64,000 nt of DNA from UBA6912 sp963792895 (GTDB lineage: Bacteria > Actinomycetota > Acidimicrobiia > Spongiisociales > UBA5794), in NCBI GenBank assembly GCA_963792895.1, contig CAWBYA010000006.1, positions 124,001-188,000 on the forward strand, given 5' to 3'. Made by a program: the position numbers and the translations under genes. Every line of letters begins with the position of its first letter. Position 1 is the stretch's first letter. The notes beneath the pieces were generated by a model, which was not told where the DNA came from, did not search any database, and saw only the letters and a list, made by a program, of their open reading frames with translations. This document shows positions 8,535 to 17,533 of this stretch, one piece after another.

Positions 8535-9808
8535 AGGTGCGGCCTCCACTCACCGACGAGAAGATCCTTCGCCGTGACCCCGTGCGGCAAGATCTCCTCG
8601 ATTCGCTGCGCTACTTCCGGTTGCGGGAGGGTCCCCGTCCACTCCATCGGAGCATCGCGGGATTCACGTGCGAACACCGCCTCGGTGGTGAAGTCATCCG
8701 CCGCGATCGACGGTGCAACCGAAAGGATCTCCGCCACCTTGCGAGAAGGCCCATGACCACCCGAGCCGATCCGGCGGTCGAGATGGACGACAACGTCGAT
8801 GCCCCTGGCGAAGCTGCGTCTGGCGACGGATTCGGGGATGTTCTCCCCTGCCTTGAGCGAGTTCTCCACGAGCGCAGACAACGCCTCCCGAGCCGAGTTG
8901 GCGTGCACCGTGCACGTGAACCCGCAGCCCGCATTCACGGCTCGAGTCAGCTCATAAGCTTCAGCGCCGCGCACTTCTCCGACACACAACAGGTCGACGC
9001 GCTGGGACAAGCACACCTTGATGAGGTCGCGCAAGGAGTATCGGCGTCCGCCGTCCATGGCAACGCTCGACGCTTCGTAGAACGACGAGTGCAGCGATAA
9101 CGGCACGTGGAGCTCGCGGACCTCCTCAACCATCCGGATACAGATATCGTCGGGAACAGCGCGCAGATAGGCGCTCATCGCAGTGGTCTTGCCTGCACCG
9201 GTCGGCCCTGAGAACAGCGTCGAAGCGCTCACCTGGGCGAGGGCCCAAAGGAACGCGGCGGCATTCGTCGGCAGCGCCTGGCGGTCGACCAGCGTGCCGA
9301 GTGTCTCGTCGGCGATGGTGTACTTGCGAAGCGTCACCGACAGACGATCCGACACTGGTGGGATGACCGCAGTCAGCCGAGCTTTGCCGTCGAGGACCCG
9401 CGCCTGCTGGATTGCCGAAGATGCGTCGAGCCGGCGGTTCGTGCCCGCCAACATGCGATCGACGATCTGGCGGTTCTCGATCTCGGTCGTTGGCGCGAGC
9501 AGCGCTTCCAGCCTCCCCGAGGCACCGATGTACGAGATGCGGTCTCCCTCGATGAAGATCTCCTCGATATCCGCACGATCCAGCAGCTCGGTGATCGGGC
9601 CGTAGCCGGCGATACCGTGCCAGAGCCGTTGCGCCATCTCATTTGGATCCCGCAACGGGCGGCCGTCGCCTGAGTGCGCGGCCGTTTGGTAGGTCTGAAC
9701 GGTTTCGCCGACGAGTCGCTGGATCGTCGCCGCGTCGGCGTCCGGGGAGAGTTTGCGATCCTCGATCTCCTCGGCGAGGCGGCGGCGCAGGTCGGCATAG
9801 ACACTCAT
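8531..9808 (-). CDS. tadA: Tad pilus secretion ATPase TadA/CpaF
   Basis: A 425-residue GspE/VirB11-type ATPase. Visible motifs: Walker A G-P-T-G-A-G-K-T-T near residue 203, the Asp box (E-E-V-R-E-L), a Walker B-like L-L-C-V-G-E-V-R-G, and the His box T-C-T-V-H-A-N-S. It powers assembly of Flp pili with TadB and TadC. The ATG at 9808 overlaps the preceding tadZ stop by four bases. All ATPase motifs are intact. Confidence 0.95.
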   Translation of the reverse strand: MSVYADLRRRLAEEIEDRKLSPDADAATIQRLVGETVQTYQTAAHSGDGRPLRDPNEMAQRLWHGIAGYGPITELLDRADIEEIFIEGDRISYIGASGRLEALLAPTTEIENRQIVDRMLAGTNRRLDASSAIQQARVLDGKARLTAVIPPVSDRLSVTLRKYTIADETLGTLVDRQALPTNAAAFLWALAQVSASTLFSGPTGAGKTTAMSAYLRAVPDDICIRMVEEVRELHVPLSLHSSFYEASSVAMDGGRRYSLRDLIKVCLSQRVDLLCVGEVRGAEAYELTRAVNAGCGFTCTVHANSAREALSALVENSLKAGENIPESVARRSFARGIDVVVHLDRRIGSGGHGPSRKVAEILSVAPSIAADDFTTEAVFARESRDAPMEWTGTLPQPEVAQRIEEILPHGVTAKDLLVGEWRPHL

Positions 9809-11013
9809 GAGGGATCCTCCAAGACCACCCGTTCGACAGCGGGAGCAGCAGGTTGATCGGCGTCTGGCGGCACAGTGCGGCCGGTCTGCGGCGGGACAAG
9901 GCGCTCGCAGAGCTTGCCGAGCCGGCGCATGAATGCGCCGGAGCGCACCACGGTCCCTTGCCACGACGCTTTGCGCACTTTGGAGTCCGCGGGCAGAAAC
10001 GTGAGCGACGCAGGCGAGAGGGTCCGGGAGATCTCCTCCCCGATCTCTCCCTGGATGAACTGGCTGGACGGAGTCTGGTTGACGACGACATGGATGGGCG
10101 CGGACGTCAGGTGACGCAGATCGCCCGCAAGAGCGAGCAGCCGGCTGCCGCCGAGTGGGCTCGGGCTGGTGACGGCGACGACGTGATCGGCCAGCCCGAC
10201 CAGGCGCCGGCCAACGTCGAACCGACCCGCCGTGCCGGCGAAGCTCGACAAGTCCTCGAGATAGCGATTGATCTTCACGATCACGAGGTCGAAAGCGGCT
10301 GCGAGCTCGACGACGAGATCGGCCGCTTCTATCTCGGAGAGGTTCTCCCACTCCCGCGGGTTGGGTATCCCGGCGATGACCGCAAAACCCTCTGGATGCG
10401 TGGCAAACGCATCGGAAAGTGATGACCGGAGTCGCAGGCGCTCGGTCGCCGTGAAGATGTTCGGAGTCAGTGGCATGCCGAGCCGCTGCGCAACGGACGG
10501 CTCGAGCGTGTCCATGTCGACGAGCACGGAACTCGCTCGGCGTGCGACCGTCGACTGGGCTATGCCGACCGCAACCTCGGTGACGCCGTCGAGGCCGGCA
10601 ATGAGCACCACGCCGCCCCGAGGTTTGGGCCCCGAGCGAGTGTCGTGGCCGGACGGACGCCCAGGCTGCGGTCGCTCGCCCGGCTCGTCGATGTCGACGA
10701 CGAGATCGGCGAACTCCCAGTCGATGGACCGCTGCCGAACGGTTTCGCCCACGACCCTCACGAACTCGGCAGCAGAAGCATCCGATGCGATCACGGCATC
10801 GACGCCGGCGGCGTGCATTCGATCTTGGGCGAGAACGCTCCGTTCGGCGTCGAAGACTCCGACTACCAACCTTCCGGAACTGTGCAGACGATCGACCAGT
10901 CGCGGAGACAACACACTCGACACGTCATCGATGACCAGCACGTCGAAGGCAATCTCCAAAGCGTCGTCCTGAGTGAGGACGGTGCCCATCGACGCGCATG
11001 CCACCGTGATCAC
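9805..11013 (-). CDS. tadZ: TadZ/CpaE-like pilus localisation protein
   Basis: A 402-residue protein with an N-terminal receiver-like region (with V-L-V-I-D-D) and a C-terminal MinD/ParA-like fold (V-L-V-D-M-D-T near residue 170, later V-A-V-T-S-P). The deviant Walker A is replaced by a sequence without the catalytic lysine, as is common in TadZ proteins, which position the pilus machine at the cell envelope. An in-frame stop directly upstream of the GTG at 11013 fixes the longest possible start. It precedes tadA in the operon with a 4-base overlap. Confidence 0.85.
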   Translation of the reverse strand: MITVACASMGTVLTQDDALEIAFDVLVIDDVSSVLSPRLVDRLHSSGRLVVGVFDAERSVLAQDRMHAAGVDAVIASDASAAEFVRVVGETVRQRSIDWEFADLVVDIDEPGERPQPGRPSGHDTRSGPKPRGGVVLIAGLDGVTEVAVGIAQSTVARRASSVLVDMDTLEPSVAQRLGMPLTPNIFTATERLRLRSSLSDAFATHPEGFAVIAGIPNPREWENLSEIEAADLVVELAAAFDLVIVKINRYLEDLSSFAGTAGRFDVGRRLVGLADHVVAVTSPSPLGGSRLLALAGDLRHLTSAPIHVVVNQTPSSQFIQGEIGEEISRTLSPASLTFLPADSKVRKASWQGTVVRSGAFMRRLGKLCERLVPPQTGRTVPPDADQPAAPAVERVVLEDPS

Positions 11014-11097
11014 TCACGTAGTTGATGAGCGTGGTCACCCATGAGCGCTGCGAGGATCCGAAGCAGACGGCGGGTTCGACACGGGTCGTCGCCATGC

Positions 11098-11826
11098 TCA
11101 CCCGTCCCCGTCGGTTGCGATCGTCGACGGTGGTGCGAGCCGGTCGATCGTCACCCCCGGCGCACCGGTCGAGCGGATGACGTGCACATCGCCTGCCTCC
11201 AATGCCGCGGCAATAGCGAGCGCCTGCGACTCATCTACCGCAAGCGTTATCGCGAAGCTCGTCGTCGCTGCGAATGCGGACGTGCGCTCGCCCGGGACGT
11301 CGAGCACGGCGATGTCGGTAGCGATGTAGTGCGGCCCGACGTCATCGAAGCCGATCACATCGACGCGATCGCCAACCGCCACGTCGCCACCGACGGCCCG
11401 ATTGATGTCCAGCGGCACCGACATGGCCCGAAGACCTTCGGGAGTGTCGATGGGGCGAACGTCCGTATCGAGGATCGGCTCGCCTGCACTGATCTGTCGT
11501 GTGGCCACCGAGCCGACCAATCGCTGCGCCTCTGCAGGCGACACCATCGCACCGTCGAAACCGCCGGCTGCCGGAACCTCGATGAAGTCGAACATGGCAG
11601 GGTCGATGACGTTGCCGGAGCGAATCGTGTCGGTGGCGATCGCCACCTCGACGAGCTCTTGCTGGGATCGCATCCACGAGAGGATCAGGAGGAAGGCAAG
11701 CAGGCCCGAAACGATGGCGATGACATGCAACAACCCGAGCCGGCTGCTGATGCGGCGCCGCGGCGGTGGCTGCGGTTCCAACGGGCGCAGCCGAGCACCG
11801 CTCTCGGGCACGTCCCCCACGCTCAC
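11098..11826 (-). CDS. cpaB: CpaB/RcpC-like SAF-domain pilus protein
   Basis: About 242 residues with one N-terminal membrane helix (L-L-H-V-I-A-I-V-S-G-L-L-A-F) and a SAF domain in the periplasmic-type region, starting V-A-I-A-T-D-T-I-R-S-G-N-V-I-D. CpaB/RcpC proteins are Tad pilus structural or secretin-linked factors; a SAF domain can bind peptidoglycan or sugar-like ligands. It is the first gene of the operon. The GTG at 11826 has AGGAG upstream; the GTG at 11862 is an alternative. Confidence 0.85.
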   Translation of the reverse strand: MSVGDVPESGARLRPLEPQPPPRRRISSRLGLLHVIAIVSGLLAFLLILSWMRSQQELVEVAIATDTIRSGNVIDPAMFDFIEVPAAGGFDGAMVSPAEAQRLVGSVATRQISAGEPILDTDVRPIDTPEGLRAMSVPLDINRAVGGDVAVGDRVDVIGFDDVGPHYIATDIAVLDVPGERTSAFAATTSFAITLAVDESQALAIAAALEAGDVHVIRSTGAPGVTIDRLAPPSTIATDGDG

Positions 11827-11954
11827 ACCCACTCCTTGTCCGGGAGCACGGACTGTACCCAACCTCCCAGGGGCATCGCAAGTGGTCCTTGCAGATCATC
11901 CGGGGGCGAGAGTATCGTTAGCTACCGTGCCGCTGAGTGTGTGAGAGGTGAACC

Positions 11955-12209
11955 GTGCCGCTCGAATTGGACAGGATCATCGAGGCGTACAAGGAGCAGT
12001 ACCCGCCGACGCTCAACACTGCGCAGGTGGCCGAGATGCTGGGCTCGACGGCTGAAGTGGTTCGCTCCAAGGTGTCGCGCGGCGAGATCCCTGCCTACCG
12101 TTGGGGGAAGAACTTCCGCTACTTCCGTGACGAGGTGCTCGACTGGCTGCGCCACCAGGCTGTGCAGGCGCCGGCGGGCGCCGACGTCGAGGAGATCGTC
12201 GGCAGCTGA
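11955..12209 (+). CDS. BldC/excisionase-like helix-turn-helix protein (copy 1)
   Basis: An 84-residue protein with a MerR/excisionase-type wing helix-turn-helix: L-N-T-A-Q-V-A-E-M-L-G, then S-K-V-S-R-G-E-I-P-A-Y-R and F-R-D-E-V-L-D-W-L-R. The GTG at 11955 is preceded by GAGAGGTGAACC. It diverges from the Tad operon start, about 128 bases away, so it could regulate that operon or itself. It is closely similar to the gene at 20372-20614 and belongs to the small BldC-like regulators of Actinobacteria. Confidence 0.85.
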   Translation: MPLELDRIIEAYKEQYPPTLNTAQVAEMLGSTAEVVRSKVSRGEIPAYRWGKNFRYFRDEVLDWLRHQAVQAPAGADVEEIVGS

Positions 12210-12268
12210 CTGCGCAGTGCCGGCGCCACGCCGGCCGTTGACGCAGCACGAGAGGAGCCAGACCACCG

Positions 12269-12424
12269 ATGATGTGCGCCCACGAGACCTGCACGTGCCC
12301 CATTGACGACCCGGGCCTGAGATACTGCGGCCCGTCGTGCCGCATGGGAATCGAAGACCCCACGGGGCAGGGGACGTGCTACTGCGGCCACGCCGAATGC
12401 GACAACTCCGAAGGTGAGGGCTGA
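12269..12424 (+). CDS. prokaryotic metallothionein-like protein
   Basis: A 51-residue frame starting M-M-C-A-H-E-T-C-T-C and holding eight cysteines plus metal-capable histidines, with later C-G-P-S-C and C-Y-C-G-H-A-E-C. This is the spacing of bacterial (SmtA/BmtA-like) metallothioneins, which bind zinc, cadmium or copper through Cys and His. AGGAG lies 11 bases before the first ATG. It follows the BldC-like gene on the same strand by 59 bases. The small size is typical for the family. Metal specificity cannot be read from sequence. Confidence 0.85.
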   Translation: MMCAHETCTCPIDDPGLRYCGPSCRMGIEDPTGQGTCYCGHAECDNSEGEG

Positions 12425-12489
12425 GCGGGCCGGGTCCGCCTCGACGCAACTGCGTAGAGTGCGAGCCTTGACGCCACGACGGAGCAGCC

Positions 12490-12987
12490 TTGGAAGACGC
12501 CACACCCGCCGGTGACACGCTGGCGAACGCCGACGAGGTTCGACCCATGAACCGCACCAAGGACCACCGGCTGCTGTGGTTCGATCGGTATGGCGGAGAG
12601 CGGAAGTGGGGCGGCCCAGACCTGCGGTCCCGCTCCCGGAAGCGCACCAGAGTCGTATCTGGGATACTCGCCGTCGCCATCACCGCCGGGCTGCTGCGCT
12701 GGGGCGTCATGGCGTGGCGACTGCTGGACCCTTGCGCACGTATCGGTTACTCAGGCCAGGGTGACTGCGAGGCCCCGCCTGTGGTCTTCCAGTGGCTCCA
12801 GTTTGGCGTGGCCGTGCCCGGCATCGTCGCCGGCGCCGCTGCCTTGGTATACCTCGTCCACCTCGCGACCTCGGGGCGCACCTGGCGGAACTGGCAGCGT
12901 GTGGCCATCGCCTTCGGCACTCTGGTCCTCGCCTGGACGGTTGTGTTCGCCGCCGGAGCGGTCTGGGTCACCATCGCCACCCGCTGA
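12490..12987 (+). CDS. hypothetical membrane protein with three hydrophobic segments
   Basis: The 165-residue product has a hydrophilic, charged N-terminus, one membrane segment (around V-S-G-I-L-A-V-A-I-T-A-G-L-L), a loop with two cysteines, and two more membrane segments. The TTG at 12490 follows GGAG a few bases upstream; an ATG at 12547 is an alternative start. It ends 15 bases from the convergent DUF4062-linked frame. No family is recognised. Confidence 0.6.
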   Translation: MEDATPAGDTLANADEVRPMNRTKDHRLLWFDRYGGERKWGGPDLRSRSRKRTRVVSGILAVAITAGLLRWGVMAWRLLDPCARIGYSGQGDCEAPPVVFQWLQFGVAVPGIVAGAAALVYLVHLATSGRTWRNWQRVAIAFGTLVLAWTVVFAAGAVWVTIATR

Positions 12988-13002
12988 CGAATCACCGCAA
13001 GC

Positions 13003-14424
13003 TCAAGGGGCGATCAACAGCACTCGGGAGTCGCCAGTCACCCCATCGACGAACATGAAGTCGATGACACCGAGCGACGCTCCGGGGTTGGCGGTCACGG
13101 TCACCGCACACGTGTCGCCTGGTTGGAGCACCGTCCCACAGCCCACCGCACTGAAGTCCGCCGCCGGGTCGGGTGCGAACGGAGGCACCGTCACCTCCGC
13201 CGTGCCGACGTTCGTGATGGTGAATGAGTCGGGCGGGAACCGCAGGACGTTGGGGTCGATCTCGATCACGCCGGCGCCGGCGATCTCGAGGGTGCAGACC
13301 GTGGCGGCATCCTGAGAGACCGGCACCTCGAACGTCGCCAACGCCGGACCGGAGACCGGAGCGATGCCGGTGCAACTCGCACCTGCCAGCGTCCAGTCGT
13401 CCGGGAGAGACACCTGGACCTCCTCGACGGGTCGGTCGTCTGTGGCCGGCACGGCAGAAGCCTCCGGCGACCCGGGGGCGATCATCCACTCCTGATCGGC
13501 GAACCCGGCCTCGATCGGCGCCCCGTCGGGCTGGGTGGTGAAGTCGACGGCAACTTCGAGTACACCGAACGTGACGGTGACGGTCTGCTGGTCACTCACC
13601 GTGGCGCCTCTCGGGGCTGAGGCGAACATCGTCACGACGGTCTCGGCGCGTCTTGCAGCGAGGTCGGCCGGCGTCGGCGGGAACGAGACTTCGGGGCATG
13701 CCGCAGCCTGATCGGGACCGAGGCTGTCGGCGACACAGGTGCCGCCGGCCCGGTCCGCACTCAGTTCGGAGCCCGACAGCGTCACATTGCCGGTGTTCGT
13801 CAACGTGAAGTCGAAGGTGATGTCGCCGCCGGCAATGGCTGCGTTCACACCCGCACTCAGCGCCGGCTCTTGCGGCGCAAGGGAAACATCGATGGTCACA
13901 TCGTCCGACACCGATTGGCCCTCACCCGACGCCGTAGCCGTAGCCGTGTTCACGAGCACCCATGCGTCGAACTCCTCCTGCGTCACCCGGTGCACGCTCG
14001 ACAGGTTGACCCGCCGTCCCGGCTCGAGGGAATCCACCGGGGTGAGCGTCGTCCCGGACAGCGACTGGGTGAGCCCTACCCCCTGGAGTGTCACCGCCCC
14101 GCCGTTCGTGATCGTGTAGTCGAAGGTCACTTCGTCCCCGGCGTCGGGAGCCCCGTCGCCGTCGACATCTGACGTGAGCCGCCAGACCGCACTCAGCGAC
14201 GCCGATGCCGCATCCGGCTCGATCACGGTCAGATCGGCGACGGCGGAGGCCTCGAGCTGGGTGCCATCCGGTAGGGCGTAGGCGACGCTCACCGTCACCG
14301 TGGCCCTATCGCCGGGGCTGCCGGCGACCGTTCCGGAGAACGGGCAAGAGTAGATCGCACCTTCGGCAACACCGACGTCGCGGGCAACCTGCGATGGAGG
14401 AGACGTCCGCCAGGCCGCCACCAT
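13003..14424 (-). CDS. extracellular DUF11/CARDB-like domain fragment, C-terminal frame of the DUF4062-NTPase protein
   Basis: This frame encodes beta-rich repeats with conserved Thr/Asn/Gly patterns such as D-E-V-T-F-D-Y-T-I-T-N-G-G and I-T-F-D-F-T-L-T-N-T-G-N-V-T-L, the N-x-G-x-V-T-L signature of DUF11/CARDB-like adhesin modules, with several cysteine pairs. It directly continues the ectodomain of the frame at 14295-16976. Bridging requires passing through a third frame (14390-14565) with an extra base at each junction. Its own ATG at 14424 has no clear ribosome site, so independent expression is unlikely. Confidence 0.7.
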   Translation of the reverse strand: MVAAWRTSPPSQVARDVGVAEGAIYSCPFSGTVAGSPGDRATVTVSVAYALPDGTQLEASAVADLTVIEPDAASASLSAVWRLTSDVDGDGAPDAGDEVTFDYTITNGGAVTLQGVGLTQSLSGTTLTPVDSLEPGRRVNLSSVHRVTQEEFDAWVLVNTATATASGEGQSVSDDVTIDVSLAPQEPALSAGVNAAIAGGDITFDFTLTNTGNVTLSGSELSADRAGGTCVADSLGPDQAAACPEVSFPPTPADLAARRAETVVTMFASAPRGATVSDQQTVTVTFGVLEVAVDFTTQPDGAPIEAGFADQEWMIAPGSPEASAVPATDDRPVEEVQVSLPDDWTLAGASCTGIAPVSGPALATFEVPVSQDAATVCTLEIAGAGVIEIDPNVLRFPPDSFTITNVGTAEVTVPPFAPDPAADFSAVGCGTVLQPGDTCAVTVTANPGASLGVIDFMFVDGVTGDSRVLLIAP

Positions 14425-16976
14425 CTGCCGTCACCGACAGGATGGACATCTCCGTCGCGGCCGCGCCTTCGACAGTGAATGCGACGGCCGCGCCGGGAGG
14501 CACCCGATCGGGCGTGGCATCGAGCGCCACGGTGAGCGGCTCGACGATCCGCACGCTGACCGATCGTGCCGACGAGCGCGTTGTTGCCGATGTCGTCCGC
14601 AGCCTCCGACCTGACGGTGAACATGACGTCCTCACCAGGAGCGCCGAACACCACGGTTTCCGTCGTGCACCGCACCGTATCGCCCTCTCCTTGGAGTGCC
14701 AGGGCGCCGTCGCAGCTCACCGGTAGCGGCGGCTCGACCGTCGGCTGTGAAGCCGACAACGGACGTGAGCCGGTGTTGGTCACCGTCATGACCAGTTGCA
14801 CGGTCGAGCCGGCGACCACCTGCGAGGGGATCGCCTCGACGGCCAGTGCGAAGATGCCGGGGGAGGGCGGCTGGTTCGTCGGCGACTGGGTCGTTGTCGT
14901 CGGCTCCGTCGTCGGCGGCTGAGTCGGCTCGGTCGTCGTCGTCGTCGGCGGAGGTGGCGGCAGGACGTCGTCGGGCGTCTGCGCCCACTCGCCACCGAAC
15001 GCCATACCCGCAACCCACCCCATGAGCCCGAGCAGCAGCAACACCAACGTCGCCACTGAGACGATCGCCATCGGGATGAGCCCGAGGTTCTGTCGCGTCA
15101 CCTCGGCGGCCGCTTTGTCACCGAGCGTCTCACGACGCTCCAGCGCATCGTGCAGCATCTCCCGTGCATCGTCGAGCTCGTCGCGCAACAACGCCATCGA
15201 GCCCAACTGATGGAGCGCCCACGCCTCGGTCTCGAGGTCCGTGGGCTCGCTGGCGCACGCTGCGTCGAGCGCCGCCTGCAGCACCCGCCGCCACGCACCG
15301 TGCCTGCCGCCTACTGCCATGGCACGCTCGGTGCTGCGCGCCAGGCGGATCACATCAGGCCACCGCCCCTGCTCGGTCGCCCAGCCGAGCATCCTGAGGA
15401 CGAACTCGCGATTGTCGAAAATCTCCTCGTCGCCGGCCGCATCGGCCCACACGAGAGCAGCGTCCAGCATCGGTCCGAGCAGGGCGTCGACGTCCTGAGA
15501 GGTACCGGCCGCCTCGGCAAGTGCGGGATTCACGCGCAGCCGCGGCGATGCCGCTTGCTGTGAACCTTCGCGCAGGCCGGTCATAGCCGACTTCTTCGCT
15601 CGCATCTGCTCGAGCACGTCCACCGGAACGACGGTGTTGGCGGCACGCACGACATCGAAGGCGGCTCGTTCTGCCTCGGGCACGAGTGTCTTGCGGAACT
15701 CCTCTTCGTCGGCTGCGCCGAGCGCGGTCGCCCAGTCGACCAAGGCCGCCCGATCGGCGCCCTTCTTGACGAGGTCCTTGTGGGCACGCAGTGCGAGGGC
15801 GTCGATGAGGAACGGGCTGCCGCCAACCCGAACGAACAGCGCAGCAAGGGCATCGTTGGCGGCGGCCGGCACCGGAGCCCGGTACCCGGTACGGAATATC
15901 GTCAGCATGTCCTGGAGCTCGCTCAGCCCATCGAGCGCCACTTCCTCGCCGTACCATTCCTGGTTGGTCGTGACGATGAGCGTCGAATCACGCATCTGCT
16001 TCGCAACCGTTTTCAGGTCGCTTTCCTCGACCGCGGCGTCCTCGACGATCACCAGCGCCTTGGGCTTCTCCAAATCGCGCTGCCGCTTGAGCGGGTCCAC
16101 CACCGTCAGCGGATCGGCCGCAGGATCCACCTCGTAGAAGAGTTCCCACATCGCCTGGAGCATGTCCTCCTCATCGGTCGTCCCGCCGTGGATGGGGCTG
16201 ACTCCCACGTAGCCCGGGAACTGCTTCGCAGCGGCAAACGCATCATCGTGGCAAAGGTGGCGAACAAGCGCTTTGCGACCGATCCCGTACGCACCCGTGA
16301 CGGCAACCAGGCGCTCGCTCTTCTTCGCCACGGCGTCGAGCGACGTGCCGACACTTTCGAGATCAGCGGTGCGGCCGACGAGGTTCCCTTCGAATTCGTC
16401 GACGCGCCGGACCGAGGCCGGCGCCCGAGCAAGCACACCTGGACGCGCTGCCTCACGCACGACCTCACCCGCATCGCCCGCCTCACTCTGGCGGCACGTG
16501 CCGGCAAGCTCACCGGTCTCGAACTTGCGGAGCCGCTCGAAGACCGCGGCGAGCAGGTTTTGGATGTCCTTCGCAACCACCGACTCGAGTTCCGCCGCCT
16601 CTTCGAAGTACCGAACGGATCGCCCGCGTTCGACGTCCTCGATCTCTTCGAGAAACACAACGAGCTCCGGCTCCGGAAGGTCCTCGGGATCCTTCTTGCG
16701 GTAGAACAGCGTCGGGGTCTTCGCCTTGCGGGCGAACTCGATCTCCTCCCTGGTCCACCTGCCCAGCTTGCGGTAGAGGATGACGATGACGATCTCGGAG
16801 CTGGCCAGCTCCTTCTCCCACTGCTCCTTCGGTGGGTCCATACCTGCGTTGGCGTTGTCCTCGTAGAGGAACGACTCGAACTTGAGACCATCGACGGCTT
16901 GCTTGACATGTTTGCGCTCTTCGGGCAGCTCGCTCATCGACGAGCTGACGAAGAACTGGAGCCTCCGGTCAGCCAT
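14295..16976 (-). CDS. DUF4062-STAND-like NTPase-transmembrane protein with extracellular domains, cut off by a frameshift
   Basis: From the ATG at 16976: DUF4062 (TIR-like) domain about 1-160 with F-F-V-S-S-S-M-S-E-L; an NTPase region with N-L-V-G-R and a degenerate P-loop G-A-Y-G-I-G-R-K-A (228-236) lacking the usual K-T; Walker B-like L-V-I-V-E-D at about 308-313; a helical TPR-like region; a membrane helix near 632-658; then a Pro/Thr linker and ectodomain. After about residue 803 the sequence turns non-coding in character. Restoring frames at about 14560-14571 and 14389-14400 rejoins it to 13003-14424, giving about 1323 residues. Confidence 0.7.
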   Translation of the reverse strand: MADRRLQFFVSSSMSELPEERKHVKQAVDGLKFESFLYEDNANAGMDPPKEQWEKELASSEIVIVILYRKLGRWTREEIEFARKAKTPTLFYRKKDPEDLPEPELVVFLEEIEDVERGRSVRYFEEAAELESVVAKDIQNLLAAVFERLRKFETGELAGTCRQSEAGDAGEVVREAARPGVLARAPASVRRVDEFEGNLVGRTADLESVGTSLDAVAKKSERLVAVTGAYGIGRKALVRHLCHDDAFAAAKQFPGYVGVSPIHGGTTDEEDMLQAMWELFYEVDPAADPLTVVDPLKRQRDLEKPKALVIVEDAAVEESDLKTVAKQMRDSTLIVTTNQEWYGEEVALDGLSELQDMLTIFRTGYRAPVPAAANDALAALFVRVGGSPFLIDALALRAHKDLVKKGADRAALVDWATALGAADEEEFRKTLVPEAERAAFDVVRAANTVVPVDVLEQMRAKKSAMTGLREGSQQAASPRLRVNPALAEAAGTSQDVDALLGPMLDAALVWADAAGDEEIFDNREFVLRMLGWATEQGRWPDVIRLARSTERAMAVGGRHGAWRRVLQAALDAACASEPTDLETEAWALHQLGSMALLRDELDDAREMLHDALERRETLGDKAAAEVTRQNLGLIPMAIVSVATLVLLLLGLMGWVAGMAFGGEWAQTPDDVLPPPPPTTTTTEPTQPPTTEPTTTTQSPTNQPPSPGIFALAVEAIPSQVVAGSTVQLVMTVTNTGSRPLSASQPTVEPPLPVSCDGALALQGEGDTVRCTTETVVFGAPGEDVMFTVRSEAADDIGNNALVGTIGQRADRRAAHRGARCHARSGASRRGRRIHCRRRGRDGDVHPVGDGRWWRPGGRLLHRRLPATSVLPKVRSTLARSPERSPAAPAIGPR

Positions 16977-17478
16977 TGTCGGCGCCACTGGTGCGACCAC
17001 CAGGCTCCCGGTTGCGATACTCGATCTCTGTGAGCCGCTCGCCTGAGCCCCGAAGGAGATTGCGGACATGGTGGGCGACGAACGTCTCGAGCTCGGACGC
17101 CTCGTGGAAGTAGCGGGCCGAGACCCCGGTCTCGACGTTCTCGAGCTCCAGGGGAAGGGCGTGCGGTCGACCTCGATGACCTCCTCCTGGATCGACCTTC
17201 CGATGCAGCAGGATCGGGGGTCGACATCTTGCGCGCGACGCTCGATCTCACACTCCGTGTAGTCGCCGAGCTTGCGATACAGGATGTCGATGATCGCCGC
17301 CGAGTCGGCGAGCTCCGGCTTCCGACTCCTGCCGAGCGGTAGCCGATCGCGGCGTGCGCGTCTTCTCGTAGAGGAACGGATCGGACTCGACGCCGTCGAC
17401 AGCACGTTGCACGGCCGCCCGCTCGTCGGGCAGCTCACTCATCGACGAGCTCACGAAGAACAGGAGCCGGTCAGTCAT
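16969..17478 (-). pseudogene. frameshifted stand-alone DUF4062 paralogue
   Basis: Beginning at the ATG at 17478, the translation M-T-D-R-L-L-F-F-V-S-S-S-M-S-E-L mirrors the start of the neighbouring intact DUF4062 domain. It shifts frame near 17340 (an extra base) into I-I-D-I-L-Y-R-K-L-G-D-Y, then back near 17160 to V-E-T-G-V-S-A-R-Y-F-H-E-A-S-E-L-E, ending at a stop at 16969-16971 that overlaps the start of the next gene. The composite would be about 169 residues, a DUF4062 domain with little else. The two shifts compensate each other. Confidence 0.75.
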
Positions 17479-17533
17479 CGAGCCACGCTGGGCGGCGGAT
17501 GTGCGCGCCCCCTGTCAGCCGGAGGCGCTGCTC

